NCBI GenBank assembly: GCA_026724425.1
Contig: JAIUCV010000018.1
Location: forward strand, 3,984,942-4,048,941
Length of the DNA: 64,000 bases
Reading direction: 5' to 3'
From: Erythrophleum ivorense
Lineage: Eukaryota; Streptophyta; Magnoliopsida; Fabales; Fabaceae
Shown here: positions 45,299 through 58,100 of the stretch, one piece after another
Layout of the letters: every line of letters starts with the position of its first letter
Position numbering within the stretch: the stretch's first letter is position 1
Translations under genes and position numbers: made by a program
Notes under the pieces: model-generated
Told to the model about the DNA's origin: nothing
Seen by the model: only the letters and a program-made list of their open reading frames with translations
Database searches by the model: none

Positions 45299-45620
45299 TT
45301 AGCCTCTGCCACCTTTCTTTCCGCTACTAGTGGCTTGTGTCTCTTCTTGTGGTCTTTTGTTCTTTGGGAAGGGAGGTCTAACACTCAAGACTATCTGCAT
45401 TGTCCTTAGGTTTACTTCTATAACTCTACGAAGCTCAACTAGAGCATTTAAATCCCTAATTCTCTGGGGTACCATCCTGTCTCTAATCTTAAGTAATAAT
45501 CCCTCCTCTAACTTGTCTACTCTCCATCTCTTGTCATCATGTTTCTGTAAGTAGGAGGAATGTCTAGAGAGTTCTACAAACTTTGCCACATATTGATCTA
45601 CTGACATCCCCTCTGTCTAT
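45299..45620 (-). pseudogene. element C gag, C-terminal half
   Basis: From 45613: TEGMSVDQYVAKFVELSRH, then KLEEGLLLKIRDRMVP, VELRRVIEVNLRT and a basic tail with SGKKGGRG. This is the retrotransposon gag core. The open reading starts abruptly at 45620, where LTR sequence of family B begins, so the N-terminal half, leader, primer site and end of the 5' LTR have been deleted. Confidence 0.9.
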
Positions 45621-47564
45621 CATACATAGGCTCTTAATGGCATTGGTCTAATCTCATCCATTTTTCTTAGAATTTTTGAATTTGTCTCACCCATTTTCAA
45701 GTAACTTTTGACTAATTCTCACTTTTCTTAAGACTTTTAACTTTGTCTCACCCAATACTAAGGACTTTTTGCTCATCCTCACCCATGTTAAGGGACTTTT
45801 GGCATAGCCATATCTATCCAAGCCATTTTGCAATTATAAACACACTTCAAGAAATGTAATGGCATCATAACAAGTAAGCAATGGCTAGAAAAATTTCTCA
45901 TAGTGCAAACATACACATAAGTACTCAATGACAAGAAAACAACCAAGTAGTGTATGTGAGAAATGTTAGAGAGCTACTTTAAAGTAAGAAAGCAAACTTT
46001 TCTTTTTAACACTTCTTCATCATTTCAGCCACACCTTTACAACTTGGTGGAACGTGGTTTTTTTGGCCTAGACACATTGAATGAGACATAAATCACTTAT
46101 AGGAATAAGTTTAAGCCTTATACAAGTTCTATGGAAGCTTACTTTCTCATATGTTTACATAACAATTCCATGTAAGACACAATGAAACAACTCTTAACTC
46201 TATTTTCTCCTTTAATCTAAGTCTCTTAACTTCATCTAGACTCCTTGGAGTCATCAAAAATTCATTTCAAGGAGCCTACACCTTAGTTGCTTCTTTATGT
46301 CTTAAAATAGAACCCACACCTCCATCTTACAAACCAAGCTTTCTAAATTTATTTCATGGCTTCCTTTGATGTTCATCTATCATATCTAGTTCCATTCTAG
46401 CTTTAGAAAAATTTAAAACACTCCCTAGGTGCTTGGTCCATATTTGGTTAAGATATGCACTTGGTATGGAGCCCATGAAGTCTTGTAAATTTCTTTAAAG
46501 GGAATGACACTTCAAGATGTCAAAACTAAATCCCTAGTTTTGACATCTTGAAATCTAATGCTTTTCTTTGAAATTTAATTGCATATTCTTGTTTTCCACA
46601 TTCTAAATCCTAGCTGTCTCATTTGATTTTGGTCAGAACTTAATCCCTTCTAGGTGCTCTCTAGATGGCCAAAACTCACACAAAGGAAACAACAAGGAGA
46701 AAGCAAGAAACTCCATGATAGTTACCTTGATTTCTAGCTTTTTCCAAGAGCTCTTTCCTTTGCTATAGGCTTCTTCTTCAAATTCTAACTTCCTCCCTCT
46801 GAACTAGGCACAAACCAGCCTCAAATCAAACACTAAAGCCATAGAAATAAATAGGAGAAGGAGGAGAACAATATTAATAAAGGAACAAGCATGAAATTCC
46901 ATAATTTTCCTATCTTTTTCCTTGGTTTTTCCTTCTTCCTAAGCCTCCTTCTTGTGCATGCTTCTTGGCTAAGCTATCCTCTATTTTGATAGAAGCTAGG
47001 TCAGTTAGAATGGGGAGAAGTGTGGGACATGTTATATGAATGAAGCTTCTTGAAAATTCTTTTAAAAACTTTCCTTTTATGTCTTGTTTTCTTGGCTCTT
47101 ACTATTTAGGTTCATTTTAGCTCCTTTTTTAGAACCATCTTTTCCATCATAAAATTTAGGTCCTCTAACTTATAAAATGGCTTTAGAATCACTCAAAGTA
47201 GGTTTAAAACCTTCACAAATGAAAAGATCAAAGTTCTGGTTAACTAATATTCTAAAGAGAGGTTTTAATTGTTCAAGGGATTCCTATGGTTTTTAAAGCT
47301 TCTAAGAACCTTCGAAAACTCAAATTTTCTATTTAAAATTCTCTCCTTTGAGTTTTCTAAAAAGTACTCAAATTTAAGAAAATACCATTACATTTCTATC
47401 AATTTTTGTTTAACTATTATGGCTTTATTTTTAGAGTACCCTGACCTTTGGATTTTGATTCTTAAGAGTCTAGAAATTTTATTGGACTTCAACTCATTCA
47501 TTTTAGGAGATTTGCTTTTATAACTGACTTATTTTTGTCATTTTTATGAAAACTAGATGTTACA
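45621..47564 (-). mobile_element. 5' LTR of element C, truncated
   Basis: On the minus strand it starts TGTAACATCTAG at 47564, next to the CATTT duplication. It runs about 1945 bp and is cut in the ~33-bp array region (45621-45805) by a deletion that joins it to gag. The full LTR, measured at the 3' end, is about 3190 bp. A TATA-like CATATAAC lies at 47031-47038 (reversed), close to a GTCCCAC box also seen in the 3' LTR. Confidence 0.9.
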
Positions 47565-47945
47565 CATTTTCTACTTTCACTTTAGGATAAAGCCAAAGTT
47601 TGGCTTAACTCATTGTCGGACTTGGGACAATTTAGCTACAAAATTTAGTGCTAGATTTTTTCCACTTGCAAGGTCATTGGATTTGAGAAATTATATCACT
47701 TCCTTTATGCAATAGGATGATGAACTATTGTATTATGCTTGGGAGAAGTTTAAGGAGTGGTTAAAAAATGCCCTAACCATGGATATCCTAAGTGGGTACA
47801 AGTTTAGACTCTTAACAACAGGTTACTGCCAAAAACAAAGGCCATCCTTGATTTGGCATCTAGTGTTAGCATTATTGATAATATAAATATGGAAGTTGTC
47901 TATAATTTGTTAGAAAGTATGGCATCTAATGACTCCCTAATTTTG
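47565..47945 (+). pseudogene. G1 Athila-like gag, middle part
   Basis: This follows the right CATTT copy. Compared with G2 (62105-62470) it carries the same gag stretch: DKAKVWLN-like start with decay, FSYKI/ARFFPLARSLDLRNYITSF region, then a QDDELLYYAWEKFKEW-like stretch and LLTTGYCQKQRPSL. It is cut near 47945 by another insertion. Confidence 0.8.
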
Positions 47946-49265
47946 GTATTATCTGGTACATTTTATAGTGAAACAAAGAATCATATAGTTGTTTTCTTAC
48001 AAATTTTGCATCTTAGTGTAGATTTTTCTTTAATTAGTGTAAATAAATCAAATGTAGCTTTTATGGTTATTTTTAGTAGTTTTTTGTTTCATTTTTTGTT
48101 TATGTTAATTTCTAAAGAGAGATAAAGGCCTGTTAGAAGAACATGAAAAGAAAGAGTAGGTTGAAAAATCAAAGGAAAATTAGCAAGTGTTCATGTAATA
48201 GTAAGGATATCGGCTCATAATGGCGAGTTATGGCTCATTGAAAATCTAGAGAAAGTTTATCAACAACACAAGTAATAGCAAGAAGACTTGGGATCTGAAA
48301 TTGACACTACTCTCATAATAGCGAGAAGAGACGCGTTTACTTAAATGCACAATTTTGATTTTTGAATTTAAGATGCAAGAGGCAACTAGGGTTTGGAGAT
48401 TCAAAGGCTTTTGGAGTGAGTTCTAAAGGGGAAATGCACATAGGAGTTAGGTTTTGGATGCAAGAAGATTAAATTAAAGATTTGAGAATAAGAAATCACA
48501 CTACCACTAAATTTTCCTTATCTTCTACCTTTCTTCTTCTATGAATTCTTGTTTTTTTTTGAACTTTTTGCTTGGATTGTATTGTTTAAAGCCATGTGTG
48601 GCTAGATATTGTGGATCCTAGGTTTCTTTAGACCTTATTGCCATACAAATAAGATTTTGTGTAGTTAATATAGTTTAATCTTGGATTTAAGTGCTTGATC
48701 TAGTTTATATTGTTCATTTAAGAGCTTGGCCATCTCTTTTATAAATTTGGGGGTTAGGGCTAGCCCATGAGAAAGGAAAATCTTAATGACCATAGGATAA
48801 GCAACTTAGGATTAGGTTAACATAATTTTATTCTTAGGTATAGAAATATGCCTAAGGAAGCTAAGTAGTTTAAAATGTTTAAGCATAATTGACCTAATTA
48901 ATTGTGAGAAAGACCTATAATTAAATAGGATAAAAGTCAAAGTGATTCGAGAGACATTTTAACTTAATTTAGTTTCTCAAGTCTTAAATTGTTAATTAAA
49001 CTAATTAACTTAACAACTCAATTCTTGGTAGTAAGGGGATAGAAAACCTAAGGTGCTTTTCATTGACATTTTCCATCAGAAAAATTCTAAGAATTTAGAT
49101 TAATTTTTTATTTCATTTTATTTCTATTTCTTGACTTAAACAAATATGAATAATTCTTAGGCTCAACTACATCTAAATTAATTTCTTATGGGATGACCTT
49201 GATCAATTTTATTGCATAATCGATATGTATACTTATGGAATCTATTCAAAATTAATGGTTATCAG
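47946..49265 (+). mobile_element. insertion in G1, LTR-like, ends approximate
   Basis: Aligning G1 with G2 shows extra sequence between ...GACTCCCT (47942) and TCCTTTCAATGG (about 49272). The right end (GGGATGACCTTGATCAATTTTA..., GGTTATCA) looks like the end of an Athila/Tat-type LTR. It holds a small motif cluster at 48205-48330 (CATAATGGCGAG, CATAATAGCGAGAAG). A possible duplication, TCCCT/TCCTT, has one mismatch and the ends do not start TG and end CA there, so limits are uncertain. Frames such as 47853-48125 cross the junction and are not genes. Confidence 0.5.
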
Positions 49266-49745
49266 TAGTTAAATCCTTTCAATGGTTTGCCTCTAGACTA
49301 ACACAAAAGAAAGTTGTAAGGGTTCATAAAATTAATGCAGTGACCACAATCTTAACTCAAATAGCTACCATAACCATGAAATTTAATAATTTTGGCACGC
49401 AAATCCTAGGTCAAATGGCTGCCATAAACTTAAGCATCTTCTTCTAGAATGAGACCATCTAACTTTCCTAGATTTTAGACTCAAGCTAGACTACCAATGC
49501 AAAAGAAAAAAGCTAAGCATGGAGGAACTATTCAAATAATACAGGGCTAGGCAAGATGTGGCTTTGGCTAAGCATGATGTAATTCTAGCTTAACAAAACG
49601 CAATAATGACCAAGCATGAGTCAATAATTAGAAGCATGGGGAAACAAATTGGCCAATTGGCTTTATCTATAAATTTAACCCATAGTTATATATATGAAAG
49701 TATTGATACCACTATTAAGAGCAAATAAATTAGTTTCAAATTTTT
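49266..49745 (+). pseudogene. G1 gag, C-terminal part
   Basis: This matches G2 62470-63065: a RVHKINAVTT-like stretch (VHEIDTLTT in G2), the HLLLE, stop, DHLTF region, and the MEELFK-like stretch followed by QAMTKHES. There are many stops. The zinc-knuckle part present in G2 (62630-62780) is missing here. Confidence 0.7.
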
Positions 49746-50063
49746 AATCTATATGCAAATTATGTTCATAAGAGTTTTCTTCATTCTTTTCATACTTATT
49801 TCCTATACAACTTATTTGATCTATCTCACACAAACCTATAGCTCTTAAAACCTTCTTGAGTTACAAATTTTCTTCTTAACAAATCTAACACACACATGGC
49901 TAGTGGATGGCACAAAGGCAAGCAATAGATGATGCTATCGCTTAAGCATATAAGATTCTAGGCTACTAAGAATGAAGAACATATAACTTAAGTAATAGAC
50001 AAGAGTGGAAAGATGATAGAAAACTTATAAACTTTGTATATTTACAATAAGTATTATTGCAAA
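49746..50063. other. unassigned AT-rich sequence
   Basis: It does not match G2 and has no coding signal I recognise. It is probably a decayed G1 interior or an old insertion. Confidence 0.4.
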
Positions 50064-51705
50064 TGTAACACCATCATTTCTAACTCATATCCATCATCCT
50101 TTACATGTTCATGTGAGATATAGTAAGAATAAAGTGAGAAATTCCATTGAATTAATACACTTTCTTGCGTTGCGTTATGGTTAAAAATTCATTTGGTGTC
50201 ACATAGACTGTGTGAGCTCATGCCATGCATTCTCATATATAATTACACTATTACAACTCATTTGTCTCATAAAAACATGCTTTCAACCCATGGAAACTGA
50301 AAAGAGACATTGGACATGAATATTCATTCTCGGCCAGACTTGGCCTCATTTCTAGGCAAATTTTGAAAAATCATAACTAAATTTAGAAAACTCAAAAACA
50401 TGTAATCTTAGTTATTTTAAAAATCTTAGGATATCTACTTCATGCTAAAAATATGTACAAGTCATAACATCCCACACACAGGGTGTTTAACATGCGAATT
50501 AGTCTGGAGGTCGGACTAGGTCCTGATGTTGTCACAGTTTACTAATATGAATTTCAAAAATGTCCAATTAATTTCACAAAAATCTAATACATGTAAATAA
50601 TACCAATCTGGAAAGCTGTGGATGTTACTAGAGAGGAAAAATATCTTCAAATTAGTTCATCAAGCCTAGCTCTCAAAAATTGATGGAATAGTACTTCTAG
50701 TCAGGCAAGATGACTAATACCAGATAGAAACTTCAAAAATTCATATCTCTCTCTCTAGACCTCCAAATGAGGTGCTTCTAGTTGGTACAAGTTACTATGA
50801 TTGCCTAGTTTCTCTGTATGAAATTGCATGGCAATTGAACATCATTTGAGATTCGATTCATGCTTCCTTTGGCTTATTCTTCCACTTGGTTAGCTTGCTC
50901 TCTCAATTTTCGAAATTCCCCTCTTTGTTCTACCCCCAAAACAGCACCAAACTCTCCATTAAAACCATAGAAAGAAGCTTAAGAGGAGGGGAGCAAGTTT
51001 CAAGAAGGAAGGATATGGAATTTCTTAAAGTTTTTTACCTTTTTCTTGAATTTCTTCCTCCAAAATCCTCCTTCTCTTATGTGCCTAAGAAGCTGGAGTT
51101 TTCTTTGAAAATGGGCAGAAGCAATTTAGTTTAATGAAGGAGAGAAAGAACGTGACTTATAAAAAGAATTTGGAAGCTTCCTTTAATACTTTAATTCCAT
51201 TTTTGCCCTTTCATAATAGTATTTCCATTTCTCCTTCATTTTAGCTCTTTTTTAGAACTATCTTTTCCATCATAACAAATAGGTTCCCAATTTAATAAAA
51301 TATCTTTGGAATCACTCAAATTGGAGCTAAAATTTTCCCAAACAAATTTGTCAAAGTTTAGGTCAACCAATATTGGAAAAATTACATCGGAGGGTCTTTA
51401 CCGGTCCCGGGACTTCCCATAATTTTTAAGGCCTCTGAGAACCCCGGAGGACTCAAAACTTCCATTTAAAAAGCCCTCCTATATGTTTTCCAAAAAGTCC
51501 ACTTATTTATAAAAATATCACTGGCCTTTCAGCAAATTTTTTGAATCACTTTGACCCTGATTTTTAGGCAACTCAAAGCTCAAATCCTCATTTTCTATTA
51601 TTTAAAATTTTATCCAAATTTTATTTGGCCTTGATTCACTCATCTCAAGGGACTTGCTTTGAAAACTGACTCATTTCGATATTTTATGAAAAATCGGATG
51701 TTACA
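50064..51705 (-). mobile_element. internally deleted E-type LTR, no TSD
   Basis: On the minus strand it starts TGTAACATCCG at 51705 and ends GGTGTTACA at 50064, close to E3 at both ends. It is only 1642 bp; about 2 kb is missing at about 50849, where the mid-LTR stretch jumps to the leader-side sequence. Flanks are GCAAA and GCTTT, which do not match, so it may be a product of recombination between two insertions. Confidence 0.85.
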
Positions 51706-52140
51706 GCTTTACTTTCTTTTGATACTAATATTGATGGAGTTATGCACCTATAATTTGTAGTGGAATATTTTATGTAGAGTTAAAAGCTTAAGGATCTTAA
51801 GAAGTAATAGAAACTTTTATCCACAAAATTCATTGAATCTTTTTTAGATACAATTTTCTTATGAAATACAAGTCTTTACATAAATCTATTGCAATATAGG
51901 ACAAAAGTGGCACCATGCTACACTATTCGTGCATTAGTCATTATTTTTCCCTATTTACTCTGCTATTCACAAAATGGAAAAATGCAATAGATATCTTATC
52001 TACATAGCTTTCTTCAAAGGTTATACACGTTATAGCAACTTTGACTATTTATAAACAAGTACTTGTACCATTTTTAACTTGTTCATCTTTTTGAAAGATC
52101 AAAATTAATTACATGTATCAATTTTTTCTTTTACATTTGT
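51706..52140. other. unassigned sequence, left flank of LTR B3
   Basis: AT-rich, no gene or repeat recognised. Its continuation after LTR B3 is 59197 onwards. Confidence 0.4.
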
Positions 52141-55100
52141 TGTAATACCATATTCATGTAGCATTCAATGTGTAGCACAATTGACTAAAGGTATCCATTT
52201 TTACAAAATAATTACTTTTAGTAGTAAAAAGTGTTATTATTAAAAGCTAGAATAATTCATCTTTGGTTAATTGACCATTTGGCCTTACCAAACTCATTTT
52301 CCATCCTTAACACATTAATCTACTAGAAACATCACAATTTAAACTATGCAGTTCGAGTTTGGACCATACATATCAAATTTCACATCACACTTACATTTCC
52401 ATAGGTTCCATATTCTGACCTAAATTTTAAAAATTCTTAACTAATTCTATGAAATCTTAAATCATGCAAATTAGGACTTTTTGGAAACTTCAAGACACCC
52501 TCTTACTACTATAAAAATTTCAAATCAAAACAATATCATTTGGCCCATAAAAATCCAATGGAACAGTAACTGAATCTGATTCTTATCCTACAACAAACTA
52601 GCAATTTTAAAAATTCATATCTCACTCTACAGAGCTCCAAATTGTATGATCTTGTGGATATGAAAATTTTATGATGTCAACTATATGCCTGTAAAATTTC
52701 ATAAGTATTAGACTTCATTCGGCCCCTTAATGACACCAAAAACCAAACTGACCAACTAAATAGTACGATGATAGTTTCTGTATAATTTGGCCAAATTTAA
52801 AAAATTATAATAAATTCTCTAGAGCTTCAAAATAGTACTCTTCAGCTATTGAAAATATCTAGATGAAATCTAGATGACAGCCAAATTTCATGGTAAAATA
52901 TTCTATTTGGCCTGGTTTTGGTCCAAAGTAAGAATATGGTCCAAAATGGCATAAATGGTTCCAAATAGCTTCCTACCTAAACCATGATCATTTGAGCACA
53001 TCCAACACCTCAAACGCAGCATATGGAAGCATCATATTAGGTCTTAATCGTTATGGAACTTAAATTCATCATTCCACTTGTTCACATACAGATACATAAC
53101 ATGACTCAAGAGTGTCAAAATCTCACATTCTCATACATTTGGTCCTAACTTTGGTTCATACATCACATTGATATATTTTACACATGATCAAAAGATTACA
53201 ACTCATAAATAGCTTATCCATACAAACTTTAACATCAAATTGCATCAAAAGTTATCCTATTGTTAAAGTAATACAAATTATACTCCTTGGCCTCCATTCT
53301 TGGTTTCATGAGCTTCACCTAAACAAGATTAAATGAAAGGTGGGGGAGATTGAGATTCAAACAATCCTAATAACTCTTTCACTATTTTAAGTAAGTATAC
53401 ATGGCATGTAAACATGTCAAAAGACACAAGCATGCATTAAAAGTAAGAACCATTCATAAACATGTTTCAAGGTCACATAAACATGTCAAGATTAAAATTA
53501 AGTTTTAGGGACTTTTGGTCTAACCTCACCTTATTATTTAGGACTTTTGGATTAGCCTCATTCACTTTTTAGAGACTTTTGACTTAGCTTCACTTATTCT
53601 TAAGACTTTTGGCCTTGTCTCACATATTTTTAAGGACTTTTAGCTTCACTTTGTAACACCATAATTTCTAGCTCATGTCGATCATCATTTACATGTTCAT
53701 GTGACATGTTCCATGAAGTGAGAAATTTCATTAAAAATAATATATTTTCTTGCGTTGCGTCATATGTAAAAATTCTACTCGGTGTCACATGGACCGTGTG
53801 AGCTTACATCATACATTCTCATATTTAATCACATGAAAACAACTCACTTGGATCATAAAATGTGGCCCACAACTCATGGAACTCAAAGGAGAACTCAAAA
53901 TAAACATATTAAATTTTGGCCAGATTTGACCCTTTTTTTTGCCAAACTTTGGAAATTTATAATTAATTCTAGAAAAATTGAAATCATACATTCTTGACCA
54001 TTCTGAAAATTTAAGGATGTCTACTTCACACTAAAAATATTTTTACACCATAACATCCATCACAGAGGACATTTGACGTCCAAAAAGATCTAGAGGTTGC
54101 TGTTGCCGGAGTTGCTATTTCAGATTACTGATACAAACTTCTAAAATTCATAACGAATTCTATAAAAATCAAAATCACACATATTCAATCATTCTAGAAA
54201 GTTAAAAATGTTAACTTTATGCTAAATTCCAGAATGAAATAAATATGTTTAGCCATTGGAAATTTATGGAACAGTGACTGGATTCTTGGGGTGCCATTGC
54301 TACTGACAACCAATTTCAAAAATGCATAACTCTTTGCTCAGACCTCCAAATGAGGTGATCTCGGTGGCCATAGAAATATTATGACCTCTAGTTTATGCTT
54401 GTAAGATTTTACAAGCATTGGAAACCATTTGCCTATTGGATGACATAGAATACAAATCTGCTAGTGTAAACAGTGCACATACCAGAATTAATAGAAAATC
54501 CCAAATTTGAAAATTCATCAAATATTCTATAGACTTCCAAAAATTATGTTCTTTAGCTTCTTAAAAAGCTCTTAATGAGACATAATTTCAGGCCAAATCT
54601 TAGTTCAAGACTAACTCATTTGGCTAAAAAGTGACATAGGATTCCATTATGGTCAATTTTGGCTCTATATGGGTTACCAAAATTGCCAAATGGCTTTCCC
54701 TTGGTTGTGGCACCTTTTGGGCAAGTCTAAAAGCACATTTAAGACTTATGTGAGCTTCCCAAATGGTTCTAAACCTCATGCAACTCATTTTAGCCTCTTA
54801 ACCCACACTTATGCATATTTACATCAAGCTTTCAAATTACATACTTTGGTATTACATACTCAAATTCCATTCTAAAGGTCATACCTCATATCCATACATT
54901 TATACATCACATAATATCATATTTACACATGTCTCAAGGGTTATAAACCATTTACAACATTAATATACATCATTATGGTTCATTATGGCTTTAAAAGGAA
55001 AATGCTAGACATATGGATGTCAATCTTCTTCCTTCAATGTTGTTGGCTCCCATTAACATATCCACTTGGTCCACCTAACATGTGAGATTATTGGAGAGGA

Positions 55101-58100
55101 GGGAATGAGATTCAAGGAATCCCAATAGCTTATCTCTCATTCAATCATACATCATAGATGCAAACAAGTCTCATAAATGCATGTATGATCTTATGGACAT
55201 GTGTAAACATCCAAGAATCATTTTCATCACTTGAGAATATCATACATAGCATACAAAGGCTTTTTCAAGCAAGTGGATTGGCCTCACCCAATTTCTTGTG
55301 GATATTGGACTTGCCTCGCCCATTCTTTAAGACATTCTTAGACTCAACCATACTCTTGGGAGCCCACTTTGCTTTTAAGAGACTCTTTGCTTTGTCCCAA
55401 CCAATCTTAAGGGTTCTTGGCTCATCCTCACCATAGCTAAGGGTTTTTGGCCTCACCACATTCAAGCAAACCCAAGCACCCATCAAAACATCATATAAAA
55501 CATAATATGTCATCATAAAATCATGGCATATGAAATCATGCTAGCATACTTTTCATGGCTTGAAAATACACATACACACATTCTAAGGCAAGCTAAATAC
55601 ATATCCATGCATGAAAGAAGGTGGAGAGAGCTACCTTACTTGCATTTACACACTTTTTCCTTAAGCCTTGAGTCCTTTCCCTTGACCTCACACACCCAAG
55701 AAGGTGGAGATCATTTCTCTTTGCCTAGACATACCAAAAGAAACATGAATTACTCATGGGAATAAGCCTTGGCATTATACACACTTTACATGATGCTACT
55801 TTGGTTTATGGCTCTATTATGCTTCCATAAGGCACTTAATGAAGCAACTACAAAAATTCATGATCTTGGCTCCCTTCTCTCCTTTAATCTATGATTTTTG
55901 ACTCCATTTAGACCCCTTAGAGTCATCACACAATTATTTTAAGGAGCTTAGCTAGGAGTTGATTCATTATGCTATATTATGGAGCCTACACCTCCATCTC
56001 ACTATCTATGGCTTCTAAATTTTTCCCAAGGGTTCCTTTCACCTTCTACCATCATAAGAAGTCCTAAATGAAGGCTAAAACAAATTAAAATAGCCCCTAC
56101 CCCAATGGTTCTGTCTTGGCCGAATTGATGGAGGGAGGAGGAGTCCATGGGCTTTTTGATTTTTCCTTAATGGGAGAGACACTTGGGAGACTTCCTAGGG
56201 GTCTTAGAAACTCAAATAAATATTTACACATGCAAGAAAATTTATAGATTAAATTAGTTTTTACAAAGTGTCCAAGAGCTCTACACTTTCCTAACTTGAT
56301 TTTCATTAGCTTTTCTTCCAATATCCTTGCATCTACTAACTCCTTATGGTCTAAAACCCACAATTCTTTCTTATTTTTGGACAAAAATCCTCCCCCCAAG
56401 ATGGTTCTATTCTGGCAGAACTCCATACACAAAGGGCAAGAAAAAGGAAGCAACCAAGATAGAAAAATCACCTTGATTCTAAGCTTATCTCAAGAGCTCT
56501 CTTCCTTGCTTCAACCTTCTCCTTAAATTTTGAAATTTCCCCTTCAGTTTTAGGCTCAAAACAGAACCAAACATCTCACTAAATCCATAAGAAGAGAGAA
56601 GGAAAGGAGGGAAAGAAGTTTTCTAAAGGGAAGAGCAAAAGTTTCTATGAATTCATACCTTTCTCTTGGCTTTTCTTCTTCCCATGAGCTTGCTCTTGTG
56701 CGCCACTCTCTCTCTAAGTCTCCTCTCTATTTTCTGGGCAGAAACAGAGCATTTTAGTCAAAGGAGCTGCTAGAACGTGGATAAGAAGAAGCTAAAAGTC
56801 ACTTTATGTAACTTTTTATTTTTGCATTTTAGTCCCTCTTTTTAGCTTTTTCATTTTTGGCCCATTTCAATTCCTTTTCAAAATCTGTCTTTTCCATCAT
56901 AATATTTAGGCTTTCTAACTTATAAAACGCATTTGGAACCACTCAAATTGGATTTAAAACCATTCTAAACCTTCGGTCAAAGTTTTGGTCAACCTTTGCT
57001 GAACTCGCTCACCGGAGGAGTTTCAACTGCTCCAGGGCTTTTCATAGTTTTCAAGGCCTTTGTGAAGCCCAGAAAGCTTAAATTTTTTTTGTTTAAAAAG
57101 TCCTCTTATAAGTTTTCAAAATTTTCTACAAATTGCAAAAATGACTTTACTTCCCTGGGCAAATTTTTTGAGCTCTTTTGGCTCTGGTTTTTGGGCATCT
57201 TACATCTCAAATCCTCATTTTCTAATATTTAAAATTTTATCATAATTTTAGTTGGCCCTAATTCCTTCTATTTCGAGGACTTTCTTGTATATTTGACCTA
57301 TTTCTAATATTTACGGAGAAACGAAACATTGCGTTTCTCACGTTTACGGAGGGACCAGATATTACACACTTCACCCAATCCAAGGGTCTTTTGGCACAAG
57401 CTCATCCATCAACAACAATCTCACATTCAAAACACATATCAAGAAGCATAATGGTATCAAAGCATCAAACCAATAACTAATGGGATATCTTATGATTCAA
57501 ACATATATACAAGCATTCAATAACAATCAAACAACCAAGAAATGCATACAAGAATAGATGAAGAGTTACCTTGGTTCAAAAAACATAATTTCTTCCTTGA
57601 TTCTCTAGCTCCATGGCTCGACCTTACCCATACACTTAGAGGAGGCTTGGTTTGCTTGGCCTAGACACATTAAACAAGATACAAACACATCAATGGAATC
57701 ATCTCTAGCCTCATATGAAGTTTATACAAGCTATGCTAGTTTATGGCATGCTTATGGTTCCATACAAGGCATAATAAAACAATCCATATAATTTAAGATC
57801 TTGGATCCTCACTCAATCTAAGTCATATGACTCCATTTAAACTCATTAGAATCATCTCTAATTCAATTCAAGAAGTCTAACACCAAGTTGCATCTTTATG
57901 CATAATGGAACCTTAAACTTTCAACTTTTAAAGTATGGTTTCTAAATTCAAACCAATAGTTCCTTTGATATCTATAATTCATATCTATGCCTAAGTTAAG
58001 AGCCTGTGGAGTTTCATTTAATTTTCTAGGAAATTTGGCATCCATGAAGCTTCCTATGCCTCTTATGAACTCAAATATACTCTTAGATAATCTAAATTAC

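Larger units (their letters stand above)
14839..47564 (-). mobile_element. element C: Tekay/Del-like Ty3/gypsy chromovirus, nested, TSD CATTT
   Basis: A complete but decayed element runs on the minus strand: truncated 5' LTR (47564-45621), gag, zinc knuckles, protease, RT, RNase H, integrase and the end of pol (45620-41794, finishing at 28465-28310), a polypurine tract, then the 3' LTR (28280-14839). The order protease-RT-RNase H-integrase is the gypsy order. The C-terminal motif and double zinc knuckle fit the Tekay/Del chromoviruses, which are known for LTRs of several kb. Three insertions (A2, D2, E1) and their own passengers expand it to 32.7 kb. Its two LTRs differ at roughly one base in six where I compared them, so it is old. 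Confidence 0.93.
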
